In this document: positions 25,718 to 34,200 of the stretch, piece after piece
Numbering within the stretch: position 1 is the stretch's first letter
Layout: each line of letters opens with the position of its first letter
Origin: Accumulibacter sp036625275
Lineage (GTDB): Bacteria > Pseudomonadota > Gammaproteobacteria > Burkholderiales > Rhodocyclaceae
Reading direction: 5' to 3'
Length of the DNA: 64,000 nucleotides
Assembly (NCBI RefSeq): GCF_036625275.1
Contig: NZ_JAZKUD010000006.1
Span: 38,295 to 102,294 of the forward strand
Made by a program: the position numbers and the translations under genes
The notes under the pieces: generated by a model
Told to the model about the DNA's origin: nothing
Databases searched by the model: none
What the model saw: the letters and a program-made list of their open reading frames with translations, nothing else

Positions 25718-27010
25718 TCAGCCGGCTTTCGTTGATCTCATTGGCAACACCTTGCCCGTCGTCGTCGCCACCGTCGCGCAGAACTTCGCCCAATCGGCCA
25801 TGAGCCTGCGCCGCTTCTCGATCAGATCGCCGCGCCGGTAAGCCGCTTCCACCTTGTTGATGATGGTGTGCGCCAAGGCCATTTCCACGACCTCAGAGGG
25901 GTATGCGGTTTGCTCTGCGGCCCAATCCCGGAACGTCGACCGGAATCCATGCACCGTAATGTCGTCGCGCCCCATGCGCCGCAGTACCGCGGTCAGGCTC
26001 ATATCGGACAGCGGCCGGCCAGACCGCGCACCAGGGAAGATCAGGTCGCCGGACCTTGGGAGGGACCGCAGCAGATCAAGCGCCGCGTCTGAAAGCGGTA
26101 CGGTGTGCTCGTTCTTCGCCTTCATGCGCTCGCCGGGGATGGTCCAGATGCCGGCTTCCAAGTCGATTTCCCCCCAAGTCGCACCGCGAACCTCGCCCGA
26201 CCTCGCCGCCGTCAGAATGGTGAATTCCAGCGCTCGCGCACCGACGCCTTGCATCTTGGCCAGATCGGCCATGAAAGCGCCAAGCTCTCGATAGGGGAGG
26301 GCGGCATGATGTTCGACCTTGGCAATCTTCGTTGGCATGGCGAGCAGGTTTTGCAAGTGGCCTTTCCAGCGCGCCGGATTCTCTCCCATCCGGTATCCCG
26401 CCGTCGTCGCCCAGGACAGAACGCTTTCAATCCGGCCTCTCAACCGGACTGCTGTCTCCGTCTTTTCGGACCAGATTGGTTGAAGGACCTTCAACACATG
26501 CCCGACCTCGATCTGCGCCACGTCCAAACCGCCGATGACCGGCCCGGCGTAAGTGGCCAGGGTATTGCGCCACTGTTGCCGATGTTTGGGATTGCTCCAC
26601 GACTCATTGTGCGCGTCGAGATAGGCGTCAATGCACTGGTTGAACGTCATCGCCTTGGCGAGCGTAGCCCGCAGCGCAGCGCGTGCTTCCCGACGCTGGC
26701 CGATCGGATCAATGCCGTTGTCGATCTGTTCGCGCAGTTCGCGAGCCCGTCGACGTGCATCTGCGAGGGTCACATCGGGGTAGCCGCCCAGGCCCATGTC
26801 GCGCCGCTTGCCGGCAATCGAGACGCGCAGAATCCAGGACCGTGCGCCCGTCGGTTTGACGAATAGCGCCAGGCCCGCGACCTCGCCAACGAAGTGCATG
26901 CCCGGCGTCGTGAGTCGCTGCACCTCGATGGCCGTCAGCGACTTGACCTTGTGCCGGCCACGAACAGCGCTTGATGACAACGTGTTTTTCCGTTCCATCA
27001 TTAGTCCCAT
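25718..27010 (-). CDS. int: tyrosine recombinase integrase (P4/DUF4102 type)
   Basis: 430 aa. The N-terminal DUF4102 arm-binding domain is GRHKVKSLTAIEVQRL...GLALFVKPTGARSWILR. The core SAM-like domain lies at ~115-200. The catalytic domain has TAARSGEVRGATW (Arg I), HGFRSTFRDWAAE (HxxR) and EMALAHTI...VEAAYRRGD (second His and nucleophile Tyr). It inserts the element into the tRNA-Ser 3' end, the usual target class for this family. Starts at 27010, 27001 or 26998 are all possible with weak ribosome sites. The start faces the right attachment repeat 134 bp away. Confidence 0.95.
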   Translation of the reverse strand: MGLMMERKNTLSSSAVRGRHKVKSLTAIEVQRLTTPGMHFVGEVAGLALFVKPTGARSWILRVSIAGKRRDMGLGGYPDVTLADARRRARELREQIDNGIDPIGQRREARAALRATLAKAMTFNQCIDAYLDAHNESWSNPKHRQQWRNTLATYAGPVIGGLDVAQIEVGHVLKVLQPIWSEKTETAVRLRGRIESVLSWATTAGYRMGENPARWKGHLQNLLAMPTKIAKVEHHAALPYRELGAFMADLAKMQGVGARALEFTILTAARSGEVRGATWGEIDLEAGIWTIPGERMKAKNEHTVPLSDAALDLLRSLPRSGDLIFPGARSGRPLSDMSLTAVLRRMGRDDITVHGFRSTFRDWAAEQTAYPSEVVEMALAHTIINKVEAAYRRGDLIEKRRRLMADWAKFCATVATTTGKVLPMRSTKAG

Positions 27011-27091
27011 CAAAAAAGATGAGATTCTATACTACCCCATAATACAGCATGAGACAACAAGAACCCATGAAACGCTTGCCATTGCTGGATT

Positions 27092-27105
27092 CATGACAAG
27101 TCATG
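27092..27105. repeat. palindrome between integrase and right attachment site
   Basis: CATGAC-AA-GTCATG, a perfect 6+6 inverted repeat 39 bp from the right direct repeat. Its place between int and att makes it a candidate arm-type or regulator site. Confidence 0.5.
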
Positions 27106-27143
27106 CGACAGCCTGATACCGTTGGAGTATGCCAAATGGCGGA

Positions 27144-27157
27144 CGCCCTCTCCGCCA
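27144..27157 (+). repeat. attachment site direct repeat, right copy
   Basis: Identical to the last 14 bases of tRNA-Ser (19299-19312). Downstream at 27195-27202 a run of T (GGCTTTTTTG) may be the former tRNA terminator, now separated from the tRNA by the island. Confidence 0.88.
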
Positions 27158-27309
27158 GTAATCAAGCACTTATGGAAATCTTTCGGGGTTGGCTTTTTTG
27201 TTTGCTGGCAGTCGAGCAACGAATGAGCAACGCATGGAGAACATAGGTCCCTTCCAGATGGTTCTTGCCGCTTTTGGCAAGCGGTCTCAGACGTTATTGC
27301 CCCGCAGCA

Positions 27310-28138
27310 ACCCATGATGCGCTGCACACCGACTTACTGCGGCGAAATGAACTGCTGGTAACCGCCAAGCTACTCCCGGCTGTCTGTCGGCACCGCGGGG
27401 GTGCGCCTACGCTTTTCCCCTGAACCAACTGGGCACCGCCGAAGATCGGCTCGACGGTCTGCTTGCGCAAGGCATCGAGGGCTCGTCCGGCTTGGGTCTT
27501 CAAGCAATGCGACATCGCCTGCACCGGGGTTGCATTTTCCAGGAGCGCTGCCGGTTCGCTGTGGCGTTCCCGCCAGTCAGGAGGGTGCTCGTCGCGAGCC
27601 ACCGCGATCACCGGAGCGATGGCCGGCCGCCTCGCACAACTGGATGTTCTACTCGCTGCAGAAGCCACTGTCGGCGATCAGACTTTCCGGGGCGCCCAGC
27701 ACCTTGGCTGATGCCTGGAGCGTCGCCAGCATCGGCTCGACCTGCTCTTGGTCATGGGGAGCTGGTGTCACGCCGACCGCTACCACCCGCATCGTCGCCG
27801 CATTCACCCCGGCCTGGGCGTTGTACGCTGGTTCGAAGCCGCCACCGGCTACGGGCATGATCCGTGATTCTTTGTCGGTCAGATTGATCCGGTCAGTGTC
27901 CCGGGCGCCGGGCTCGAGGGCCTTCGGCGGCTTGCCACCCAGCTTCTTGCCGGTCGCTTCTTCCTTCGCCGTGCGCCGGGCGATTTTCTCGTCGTACCCG
28001 GCTTTCTCTCGCTGATAGCGTTCCTCGGTTCGGGCAGCCATCTTCGCCTTCGCCGCCGCCATGGCCGCCAGCCGACCTTGACGGCGCTTGATTTCTTCGG
28101 GCAGGCTGACGCCGTCCGGAATGTCAACCTGGTCGGTC
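27310..28138 (-). pseudogene. decayed IS1182-family transposase
   Basis: The minus strand encodes RINLTDKESRIMPVAGGGFEP and YNAQAGVNAATMRVV, then EQVEPMLATLQ and ESLIADSGFCSE, the hallmark of IS1182 (DDE) transposases. An in-frame TAG then interrupts it at 27649-27651, and the reading continues in another frame as IAPVIAVARDEHPPDWRE and GRALDALRKQTVEPIFG, followed by further scrambling. The N-terminal DNA-binding part is missing. So it has at least one stop, one frameshift and a truncation. No terminal inverted repeats were identified. Confidence 0.85.
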
Positions 28139-28148
28139 TGTTCTTAAG

Positions 28149-28331
28149 TCAAGACGAACAAGAACGACGCCGCCGATGCCGAAGCGATCTGCGAAGCGGT
28201 GGGCCGGCCCAATAGGCACTATGTGAAGCGTTTCGAGAACGGACGACAGTTGGCGGCCTGGCTGGGATAGGTTCCCGAACGACACTCCCGTGGCGGCAAG
28301 CAGTGGCTGCTGGGGATCAGCAAGCACGGCC
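28149..28331 (+). pseudogene. IS110-family transposase remnant with internal deletion
   Basis: The frame reads KTNKNDAADAEAICEAVGRPN, the DEDD-domain signature of IS110/IS1111 transposases (residues ~95-115 of the family). It then jumps directly to RQLAAWLG, a stop TAG, then VPERHSRGGKQWLLGISKHG, the C-terminal transposase_20 signature. About 150 residues between the two blocks are deleted and a Leu-type codon has become a stop. It is a scar of a second IS next to the IS1182 remnant. Confidence 0.82.
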
Positions 28332-28403
28332 CCCCCTCTTCTGTAGAACAAATCTACCGTGCTACCGGGCTGCCTGCCTGCTGCCTGCGTCATGCCCCTC
28401 TGT

Positions 28404-28472
28404 TACAATTCCAAGCTTGTTCGATGCTGGCTGGTGGACCTTCGGGGAGGCACCAGTCCCCGGTTTCTTTTT
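28404..28472 (+). promoter_or_regulatory. serC promoter and candidate attenuator leader
   Basis: An extended -10 TG-T-TACAAT ends at 28409. The short leader can form hairpin 1, CTGGTG (28431-28436) with CACCAG (28451-28456), or hairpin 2, CGGGGA (28443-28448) with TCCCCG (28457-28462), followed by GTTTCTTTTT. The two cannot coexist: hairpin 2's left arm lies in loop 1, and no linker remains for a pseudoknot. Hairpin 2 looks like an intrinsic terminator and hairpin 1 like its antiterminator. A 'serC RNA motif' is described upstream of serC operons in other proteobacteria; whether this is the same was not tested. Confidence 0.6.
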
Positions 28473-28489
28473 CCTAGATAGAGGCAATC

Positions 28490-29605
28490 ATGCAACCCAC
28501 AGCGAAACCCAAAAACCCCAATTTTTCCTCGGGTCCCTGCAGCAAGCGCCCAGGCTATGATGTCAGCGCCCTGTCGCTCAACACTTTGGGCCGCTCGCAT
28601 CGCTCGGCGCTGGGCAAGAAAGCCCTCGCGCTGGCGTGCACGGAAACCGCGCGTATCCTCGGTTTGCCGGAAGGCTATCGCGTTGGCGTCGTGCCGGGGT
28701 CGGACACGGGTGCGGTGGAAATGGCGATGTGGTCCCTGCTGGGTCAGCGCGGTGTCGACGTTCTGGTCTGGGAATCCTTTGGCGCGGGTTGGGCAACGGA
28801 CGTGGTCAAGCAACTGAAACTTTCCGACGCACGCGTCCTGAAGGCCGATTATGGCGACATCGTCGATCTCGCGCAGGTGAATTTCGACCATGACGTGGTG
28901 TTTACCTGGAACGGCACGACTTCCGGCGTCAAGGTGCCCAATGGTGACTGGATTTCCGATGAGCGCGCCGGTCTGACGATCTGCGATGCCACTTCGGCGG
29001 TTTTCGCCATGGACCTGCCCTGGGAGAAGCTCGACGTGGTGACCTTCTCCTGGCAGAAGGTCCTGGGCGGGGAGGGGGCGCACGGCATGCTGATCCTCGG
29101 CCCACGCGCAGTGGCTCGTCTGGAAAGCTACAGCCCGCCGTGGCCGCTGCCCAAGGTATTCCGCCTGACCTCCGGCGGCAAGCTCAGCGAAGGTATCTTC
29201 CGCGGGGAAACGATCAATACCCCTTCGATGCTCTGTGTTGCCGACTATCTCGACGCCTTGCAATGGGTCGAGAGGATTGGCGGCGTCCCGGCAGCGATCG
29301 CACGCAGCGAGGCCAACCTGGCGGTGATCGCCGAGTTTGTCGCCGCCAACGACTGGATCGCCTTCCTGGCCAAGGAGCCGGCGACGCGCTCGAACACCAG
29401 CGTCTGCCTGAGCGTGCAACTCGACGCCGAACAGGTGAAGAAGCTCGTCAAACTGCTCGACAGCGAAGGCGTCGCTTTCGACATCGGTTCGTACAAGGAC
29501 GCACCGGCAGGGATTCGCATCTGGTGTGGGTCAACCGTCGAGACTTCCGACCTGCAGGCGCTGATGCCATGGCTGGCCTGGGCCTATCAGCAGGTCGCCG
29601 CCTGA
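28490..29605 (+). CDS. serC: phosphoserine aminotransferase, long 'alpha/Methanosarcina' type
   Basis: 371 aa PLP enzyme converting 3-phosphohydroxypyruvate and glutamate to phosphoserine in L-serine synthesis (and a matching step in pyridoxal synthesis). The start NPNFSSGPCSKRPGYDVSAL, with SHRSALGKKAL, is typical of the alphaproteobacterial/Methanosarcina subfamily and not of E. coli SerC. PLP-phosphate contacts SDTGA (71-75), Asp166 (CDATSAVF) and Schiff-base Lys190 (FSWQKVLGGEGAHG) are all present. The ATG at 28490 has AGAGG upstream. It sits 38 bp before serA in one operon behind an attenuator-like leader. The subfamily suggests horizontal descent. Confidence 0.93.
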   Translation: MQPTAKPKNPNFSSGPCSKRPGYDVSALSLNTLGRSHRSALGKKALALACTETARILGLPEGYRVGVVPGSDTGAVEMAMWSLLGQRGVDVLVWESFGAGWATDVVKQLKLSDARVLKADYGDIVDLAQVNFDHDVVFTWNGTTSGVKVPNGDWISDERAGLTICDATSAVFAMDLPWEKLDVVTFSWQKVLGGEGAHGMLILGPRAVARLESYSPPWPLPKVFRLTSGGKLSEGIFRGETINTPSMLCVADYLDALQWVERIGGVPAAIARSEANLAVIAEFVAANDWIAFLAKEPATRSNTSVCLSVQLDAEQVKKLVKLLDSEGVAFDIGSYKDAPAGIRIWCGSTVETSDLQALMPWLAWAYQQVAA

Positions 29606-29643
29606 TTCCTGCCATTCCACCCACCTATCCGAGTCACATTGCC

Positions 29644-30816
29644 ATGTACAAGGTCAGAACCTACAACAAGATTTCGATCAAGGGTCTCGATCGATTTCCG
29701 CGTCAATCCTATGAAGTCGGTAGCGACATCGCTCATCCCGACGCTTTTCTCCTGCGCAGCCAGAAGCTGCAGGGTATCGAGGTCCCCGCCTCGCTGCTGG
29801 CCGTCGCCCGTGCCGGTGCCGGGGTCAACAATGTTCCGGTCGCCGAGTACGGCAAGCAGGGGATCGTGGTGTTCAACACTCCAGGTGCCAATGCCAACGC
29901 CGTCAAGGAACTGGTGATGGCCGGCATGCTGCTGAGTGCGCGCGGCATCGTCGACGGCATGAACTACGTGCAGTCGCTCGCCGATCTGAAGGACCCGGCG
30001 GAGATGTCGCCGCTCGTCGAGAAAGCCAAATCCCGCTTTGCCGGCCACGAGATCCGTGGCAAGACGATCGGTATCGTTGGTCTCGGAGCCATCGGTTCGA
30101 TGGTCGCCGACATGGCGCTGGCGATGGGCATGACAGTAGTCGGCTTTGACCCGGTGTTGTCGATTGATGCGGCCTGGCGCCTGTCGAACGAAGTCAGCCG
30201 CATGGAAAACCTGCAATCGCTGCTCGCCCGTTCCGACTACGTCTCGCTGCATGTGCCGGCGGTCGATGCCACCCGGCACATGCTCAACGACGATACCCTG
30301 GCGGTCATCAAACCTGGCGCCGTGCTGCTCAACTTTGCCCGGGACGCGATTGTGGACTCGGGGTCGGTCCTGCGCAGTCTTGACGCCGGCCGGCTTGGCA
30401 AGTACGTCTGCGATTTTCCCGAGCCCGCTCTGCTCGGACACCCGCGAATCATTGCCATGCCGCACATCGGCGCCAGTACCGAGGAATCCGAGGAAAACTG
30501 TGCGGTGATGGCTGCCAACCAACTGGTCAACTATCTGGAAAACGGCCACATCGTGAATTCGGTGAACTTCCCGAAGATCAGCATGGAGCGCAGTCCGGGT
30601 ACCGCGCGGATCACCTTCTCCAACGACAATGTCTCCGGTGTTCTCGGCCAGGTCCTGTCGATTCTGGCCAGCCACCAGGTCAATGTTGTGGACATGATGA
30701 ACAAGAGCCGCGGTGAACTGGCTTTCAACATCGTGGATGTCGAGAAAAAGCCCGGCGACGAGGTGATCAGCGCGATCCGGGCGGTCGAACGCGTGATTCG
30801 CGTACGCGTGATCTAG
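29644..30816 (+). CDS. serA: D-3-phosphoglycerate dehydrogenase with ACT domain
   Basis: 390 aa from the ATG at 29644; the frame is open upstream but only as a shadow of serC. NAD-binding GIVGLGAIGSMVADMAL (GxGxxG), substrate-binding region RAGAGVNNVPV and NTPGANANAV, catalytic Arg in FARDAIVD, and the catalytic His in MPHIGASTEESEENC are all present. A C-terminal ACT domain (~315-390, NVSGVLGQVLSILASHQVNVVDM) suggests serine feedback. It oxidises 3-phosphoglycerate in the first committed step of serine synthesis and follows serC. This is the short ACT type. A GC hairpin (30833-30853) follows but has no T run. Confidence 0.94.
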   Translation: MYKVRTYNKISIKGLDRFPRQSYEVGSDIAHPDAFLLRSQKLQGIEVPASLLAVARAGAGVNNVPVAEYGKQGIVVFNTPGANANAVKELVMAGMLLSARGIVDGMNYVQSLADLKDPAEMSPLVEKAKSRFAGHEIRGKTIGIVGLGAIGSMVADMALAMGMTVVGFDPVLSIDAAWRLSNEVSRMENLQSLLARSDYVSLHVPAVDATRHMLNDDTLAVIKPGAVLLNFARDAIVDSGSVLRSLDAGRLGKYVCDFPEPALLGHPRIIAMPHIGASTEESEENCAVMAANQLVNYLENGHIVNSVNFPKISMERSPGTARITFSNDNVSGVLGQVLSILASHQVNVVDMMNKSRGELAFNIVDVEKKPGDEVISAIRAVERVIRVRVI

Positions 30817-30983
30817 GGTTTTTGACCGGAACGGCGAGCTGGCCCGGCTCGCCAGTCGCCCTTGATGTACGGCAACCCCTCTCTGTGGCTGGAACCGGGT
30901 CGGTCGAGCGCGGGTCATAGGCCAGTCAGGGCGGTCTGGCGCCGGCCTTCGTCGGCCTGCTGCATCGCTCAATGGAGGAAGCC

Positions 30984-31142
30984 ATGCCTTTTCAACTGCT
31001 CGCAAACCTGGGCTGGCACGAGTGCTCGGTCCTGCTCTTCGCGCTGCTCCTGGTGCTCGTTTTCTTCCTGGTCCTCCGCCAGAACCAGAAGGATTTTCTC
31101 GAAATCGAGGCATGGGTGACTGAAGAGAAACCCGGTCTCTAG
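30984..31142 (+). CDS. small single-TM membrane protein (52 aa)
   Basis: A 52-aa frame, MPFQLLANLGWHECSVLL..., ends at TAG 31140-31142. GGAGG lies 6 nt before the ATG, one of the best ribosome sites in this region. The central stretch SVLLFALLLVLVFFLVL is a clear TM helix, followed by a charged tail RQNQKDFLEIEAWVTEEK. Function unknown. It stands alone between serA and glgP. The strong ribosome site and clean membrane topology support a real gene, but no homologue is known to me. Confidence 0.6.
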   Translation: MPFQLLANLGWHECSVLLFALLLVLVFFLVLRQNQKDFLEIEAWVTEEKPGL

Positions 31143-31512
31143 CCGCCTGTCGGACTGGATGAGTCGAAGCGAAAAAAGTGGGAAGCGAGGACAGATTGTC
31201 ACGAGTTTCAAGCCAATGGTGGAACGATTGGCACCGAAATTCGGGGCAATAGGGACCGCTACTCTTTGCAGCCGATTTGGTCAAGTCCGACAGGCGGCTA
31301 GCCCCCGCGCGAGTGGCAACCTGGCGCTCTCCCGAGCACGCGGAGGCGCGGGACGATCGTCGGCGCATTACCCAGAACGGGCGTGATGGCGTTTGCACGG
31401 CGCAGCGTGCACGGTTGCGTGCAATGTTATAGACTCGCCACGGGCGTGGACCGGTGGACGTGGATTCACGATCTCTCTCACATCGATGAACGGAAGAACA
31501 CAAGGGGCTGAC
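31143..31512. other. leader region of glgP
   Basis: 370 bp without a convincing gene. The last ~120 bp hold the palindrome and promoter-like element described separately; the preceding part shows no repeat or strong hairpin. Frames of 75-90 codons here lack ribosome sites. Confidence 0.45.
31394..31433 (+). promoter_or_regulatory. palindrome and -10 element upstream of glgP
   Basis: A perfect inverted repeat TGCACG-GCGCAG-CGTGCA (31394-31411) is followed by a second small palindrome TTGCGTGCAA (31415-31424) that repeats the half-site GTGCA, then a -10-like TATAGA (31428-31433). The arrangement suggests a repressor or activator site overlapping the promoter. The start codon is 80 bp further on. 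Confidence 0.4.
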
Positions 31513-34092
31513 ATGAACGTTGAAATGGAAAAAGAAAATGCGCCGCCGGTAGAGGCGGTCGGCGATCCGCTGGTGGGGCGTGAAGACCGGCGCATCGGAC
31601 TCAGTGTGGACGCACTGAAACGTGCCATGCTCGACAAACTGGTCTATGTGCAGGCGCGCTTTCCGCAGGTGGCGACGCGGCGTGACTGCTTCATGGCGCT
31701 CGCGCAGGCGGTACGCGACCGCCTGCTGCAACGCTGGGTACAAACTGCGCGCACCTATCGCGATCGGGGCAGCCGTACCGTCTGTTACCTGTCCGCCGAA
31801 TTCCTGATCGGTCCGCAACTCGGCAACAACCTGATCAATCTCGGAATCTTCGACAAGGCCCGGCAGGCCACCCAGGAATTCGGACTCGATCTGGAGATGC
31901 TGCTCGACCAGGAAGAGGAGCCGGGGCTCGGCAACGGTGGTCTCGGACGCCTGGCGGCGTGTTACCTCGACTCGTTGGCAACTCTCGAAATTCCCGCTAT
32001 CGGTTATGGCATTCTGTACGAGTTCGGTATCTTCACGCAGGCGATTCGCGATGGGCAGCAGATCGAGCTGACCGACAAGTGGTTACGTGCCGGGAGTCCG
32101 TGGCTGATCCACCGTCCGAGTATTGCTTTCGACATCAAGCTCGGTGGTCATACCGAATTTCAGTTCGAGGCAAACGGCGAACGCCGCCTGCGCGTGCAAT
32201 GGGTCCCGGCAAAGGTGGTGCGCGGGACCGCCTGGGACATGCCGGTGTTGGGTTACGGAGTGAACACCCCGAACCGGCTCCGGCTGTGGAGCGCCGAGGC
32301 GCCGGAAAGTTTCGATTTCGCGGCCTTCAATGCCGGTAACTACTATCAGGCAGTCGACGCCCAGATTCGCTCGGAGACCATCACCAAGGTGCTGTATCCG
32401 AACGATGAAACGGAAGCGGGCCAGGAACTCAGGCTCGAGCAGCAATACTTCTTCGTGGCTTGCTCACTGAAGGACATGATCCGCCTGCAACTGCAGCGCG
32501 AGAAGAACCTCGATCACTTCGACGAGAAGTTTGTGGTCCAGCTCAACGATACGCATCCGTCGATCGCTGTGGCGGAACTGATGCGCTTGCTGGTCGATGA
32601 ATACATGATGGAGTGGGACCCGGCCTGGGCGATTACCCGCAAGACCTTCGCCTACACCAACCACACGCTGCTGCCAGAGGCGCTCGAGAAATGGCGACTG
32701 GCCTTGTTCAAGCGCGTGCTGCCGCGGCATTTCGAGATCATTTGCGAGATCAACCTGCGGTTCCTCGACGAAGTGCGGATTCGCTATCCGGGCGACGACG
32801 CGCGGCTGAGAAGGATGTCGCTGATCGACGAGGATGGTGCGCACTACGTGCGCATGGCGAATCTGGCGGTCGTCGGCAGCTTCGCGGTGAATGGCGTGGC
32901 CAGGCTGCATTCTGAACTGCTCAAGTCGGATGTCCTGAAGGACTTCTACGAGCTGTGGCCGGAGAAGTTCAACAACAAGACCAACGGCGTCACCCCGCGC
33001 CGCTTTGTGGTCCTGGCGAACCCGACGATGTCCGGGTTGATCGAGGAAACCATCGGTAGCGGCTGGGTGACCGATATGACACGGCTGCGCGAACTCGAAC
33101 CGCATGCCAACGACCCCGCCTTTTGCGAATCCTGGCGGCGGATCAAGAACGGCAACAAGAACCGCTTGGTCGGCGAGATCAAACGTTTTGTCCATGTCGA
33201 TGTCGATCCGGCGTCGATGTTCGACGTCCAGGTCAAGCGTTTTCATGAGTACAAGCGGCAGCACCTCAACATCCTGCATGTGGTTTCCCTGTACAAGCGC
33301 CTGAAGGACAATCCCGACCTCGTGACCGCGCCCCGCACCGTGATCTTCGGGGGCAAGGCGGCGCCAGGTTATTTCATGGCCAAGCTGATCATCCGGCTGA
33401 TCAACGCCGTCGCCGACGTGATCGGTCGCGATCCGGCGATGCACGGCAAGCTGCAGGTGGTTTTCTTTCCGAATTACAACGTCAAGAACGCCCAGTCGAT
33501 CTTTCCCGCAGCCGATCTGTCCGAACAGATTTCACTGGCCGGCAAGGAAGCTTCCGGGACTGGCAACATGAAGTTCCAGATGAACGGTGCGCTGACCATC
33601 GGTACGCTCGACGGGGCCAACGTCGAAATCCGCGAGGAAGTCGGCGACGACAACTTCTTCCTGTTCGGGATGAGCACGCCCGAGGTCATGGAACTCAGGA
33701 GGACGGGCTACCGACCCCGGGCCTACTACGATGCAAACCCGCATCTGCGTGAAGTGATCGACCTGATCGCCAGTGGCTTCTTCACCAAGGGAGACCGCGA
33801 GATCTTCCGGCCTCTCGTCGATCATCTGCTCAACCACGATGAGTACATGGTCCTGGCCGACTTTCAGTCGTACATTGATTGTCAGGCCAGGGTCTCGGAG
33901 GCCTATCTCGATGTCGATCGCTGGACGCGGATGTCGATTCTCAACGTGGCACGTTCGGGTTTCTTTTCTTCCGACCGGGCGATCCGCGAATACTGCGACG
34001 AGATCTGGAAGGTGAAGCCGGTGCGTATCGAACTCAGTCACCTGTCGGGCGAGGACATACAGTTTACGCGTGCCCTTGCCGGAGCAGACTGA
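31513..34092 (+). CDS. glgP: glycogen phosphorylase
   Basis: 859 aa (bacterial GlgP ~800-850). The ATG at 31513 has AAGGGG 7 nt upstream. GT35 signatures: RTVCYLSAEFLIGPQLGNNL near the N-terminus, EEEPGLGNGGLGRLAACYLDS, and the PLP block KEASGTGNMKFQMNGALTIG with the Schiff-base lysine near residue 687. It phosphorolyses alpha-1,4-glucan to glucose-1-phosphate. It ends 108 bp before the convergent glgE. Having degradation and the GlgM-GlgE synthesis branch together suggests a glycogen-cycling lifestyle. No regulatory phosphorylation site like that of animal enzymes is evident. Confidence 0.97.
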   Translation: MNVEMEKENAPPVEAVGDPLVGREDRRIGLSVDALKRAMLDKLVYVQARFPQVATRRDCFMALAQAVRDRLLQRWVQTARTYRDRGSRTVCYLSAEFLIGPQLGNNLINLGIFDKARQATQEFGLDLEMLLDQEEEPGLGNGGLGRLAACYLDSLATLEIPAIGYGILYEFGIFTQAIRDGQQIELTDKWLRAGSPWLIHRPSIAFDIKLGGHTEFQFEANGERRLRVQWVPAKVVRGTAWDMPVLGYGVNTPNRLRLWSAEAPESFDFAAFNAGNYYQAVDAQIRSETITKVLYPNDETEAGQELRLEQQYFFVACSLKDMIRLQLQREKNLDHFDEKFVVQLNDTHPSIAVAELMRLLVDEYMMEWDPAWAITRKTFAYTNHTLLPEALEKWRLALFKRVLPRHFEIICEINLRFLDEVRIRYPGDDARLRRMSLIDEDGAHYVRMANLAVVGSFAVNGVARLHSELLKSDVLKDFYELWPEKFNNKTNGVTPRRFVVLANPTMSGLIEETIGSGWVTDMTRLRELEPHANDPAFCESWRRIKNGNKNRLVGEIKRFVHVDVDPASMFDVQVKRFHEYKRQHLNILHVVSLYKRLKDNPDLVTAPRTVIFGGKAAPGYFMAKLIIRLINAVADVIGRDPAMHGKLQVVFFPNYNVKNAQSIFPAADLSEQISLAGKEASGTGNMKFQMNGALTIGTLDGANVEIREEVGDDNFFLFGMSTPEVMELRRTGYRPRAYYDANPHLREVIDLIASGFFTKGDREIFRPLVDHLLNHDEYMVLADFQSYIDCQARVSEAYLDVDRWTRMSILNVARSGFFSSDRAIREYCDEIWKVKPVRIELSHLSGEDIQFTRALAGAD

Positions 34093-34200
34093 GTGACCAC
34101 GCCGGGGCCGGCCTGCCCCGGTCGCATGGCGCTTGCTGTGCAAGTCGTAAAGGTGGTGCCCGCCGCACTGGCTGACCGCCGGCAGATTGGCGACCGGCGG

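Noticed and set aside
28431..28462. H-type pseudoknot (SAM-II-like) before serC
   Set aside because: The second stem's 3' arm follows the first stem's 3' arm with no linker, so both helices cannot form together; mutually exclusive hairpins fit better.
30833..30853. GGCGAGC/GCTCGCC hairpin after serA as terminator
   Set aside because: No T run follows on either strand, so it is not a canonical intrinsic terminator.
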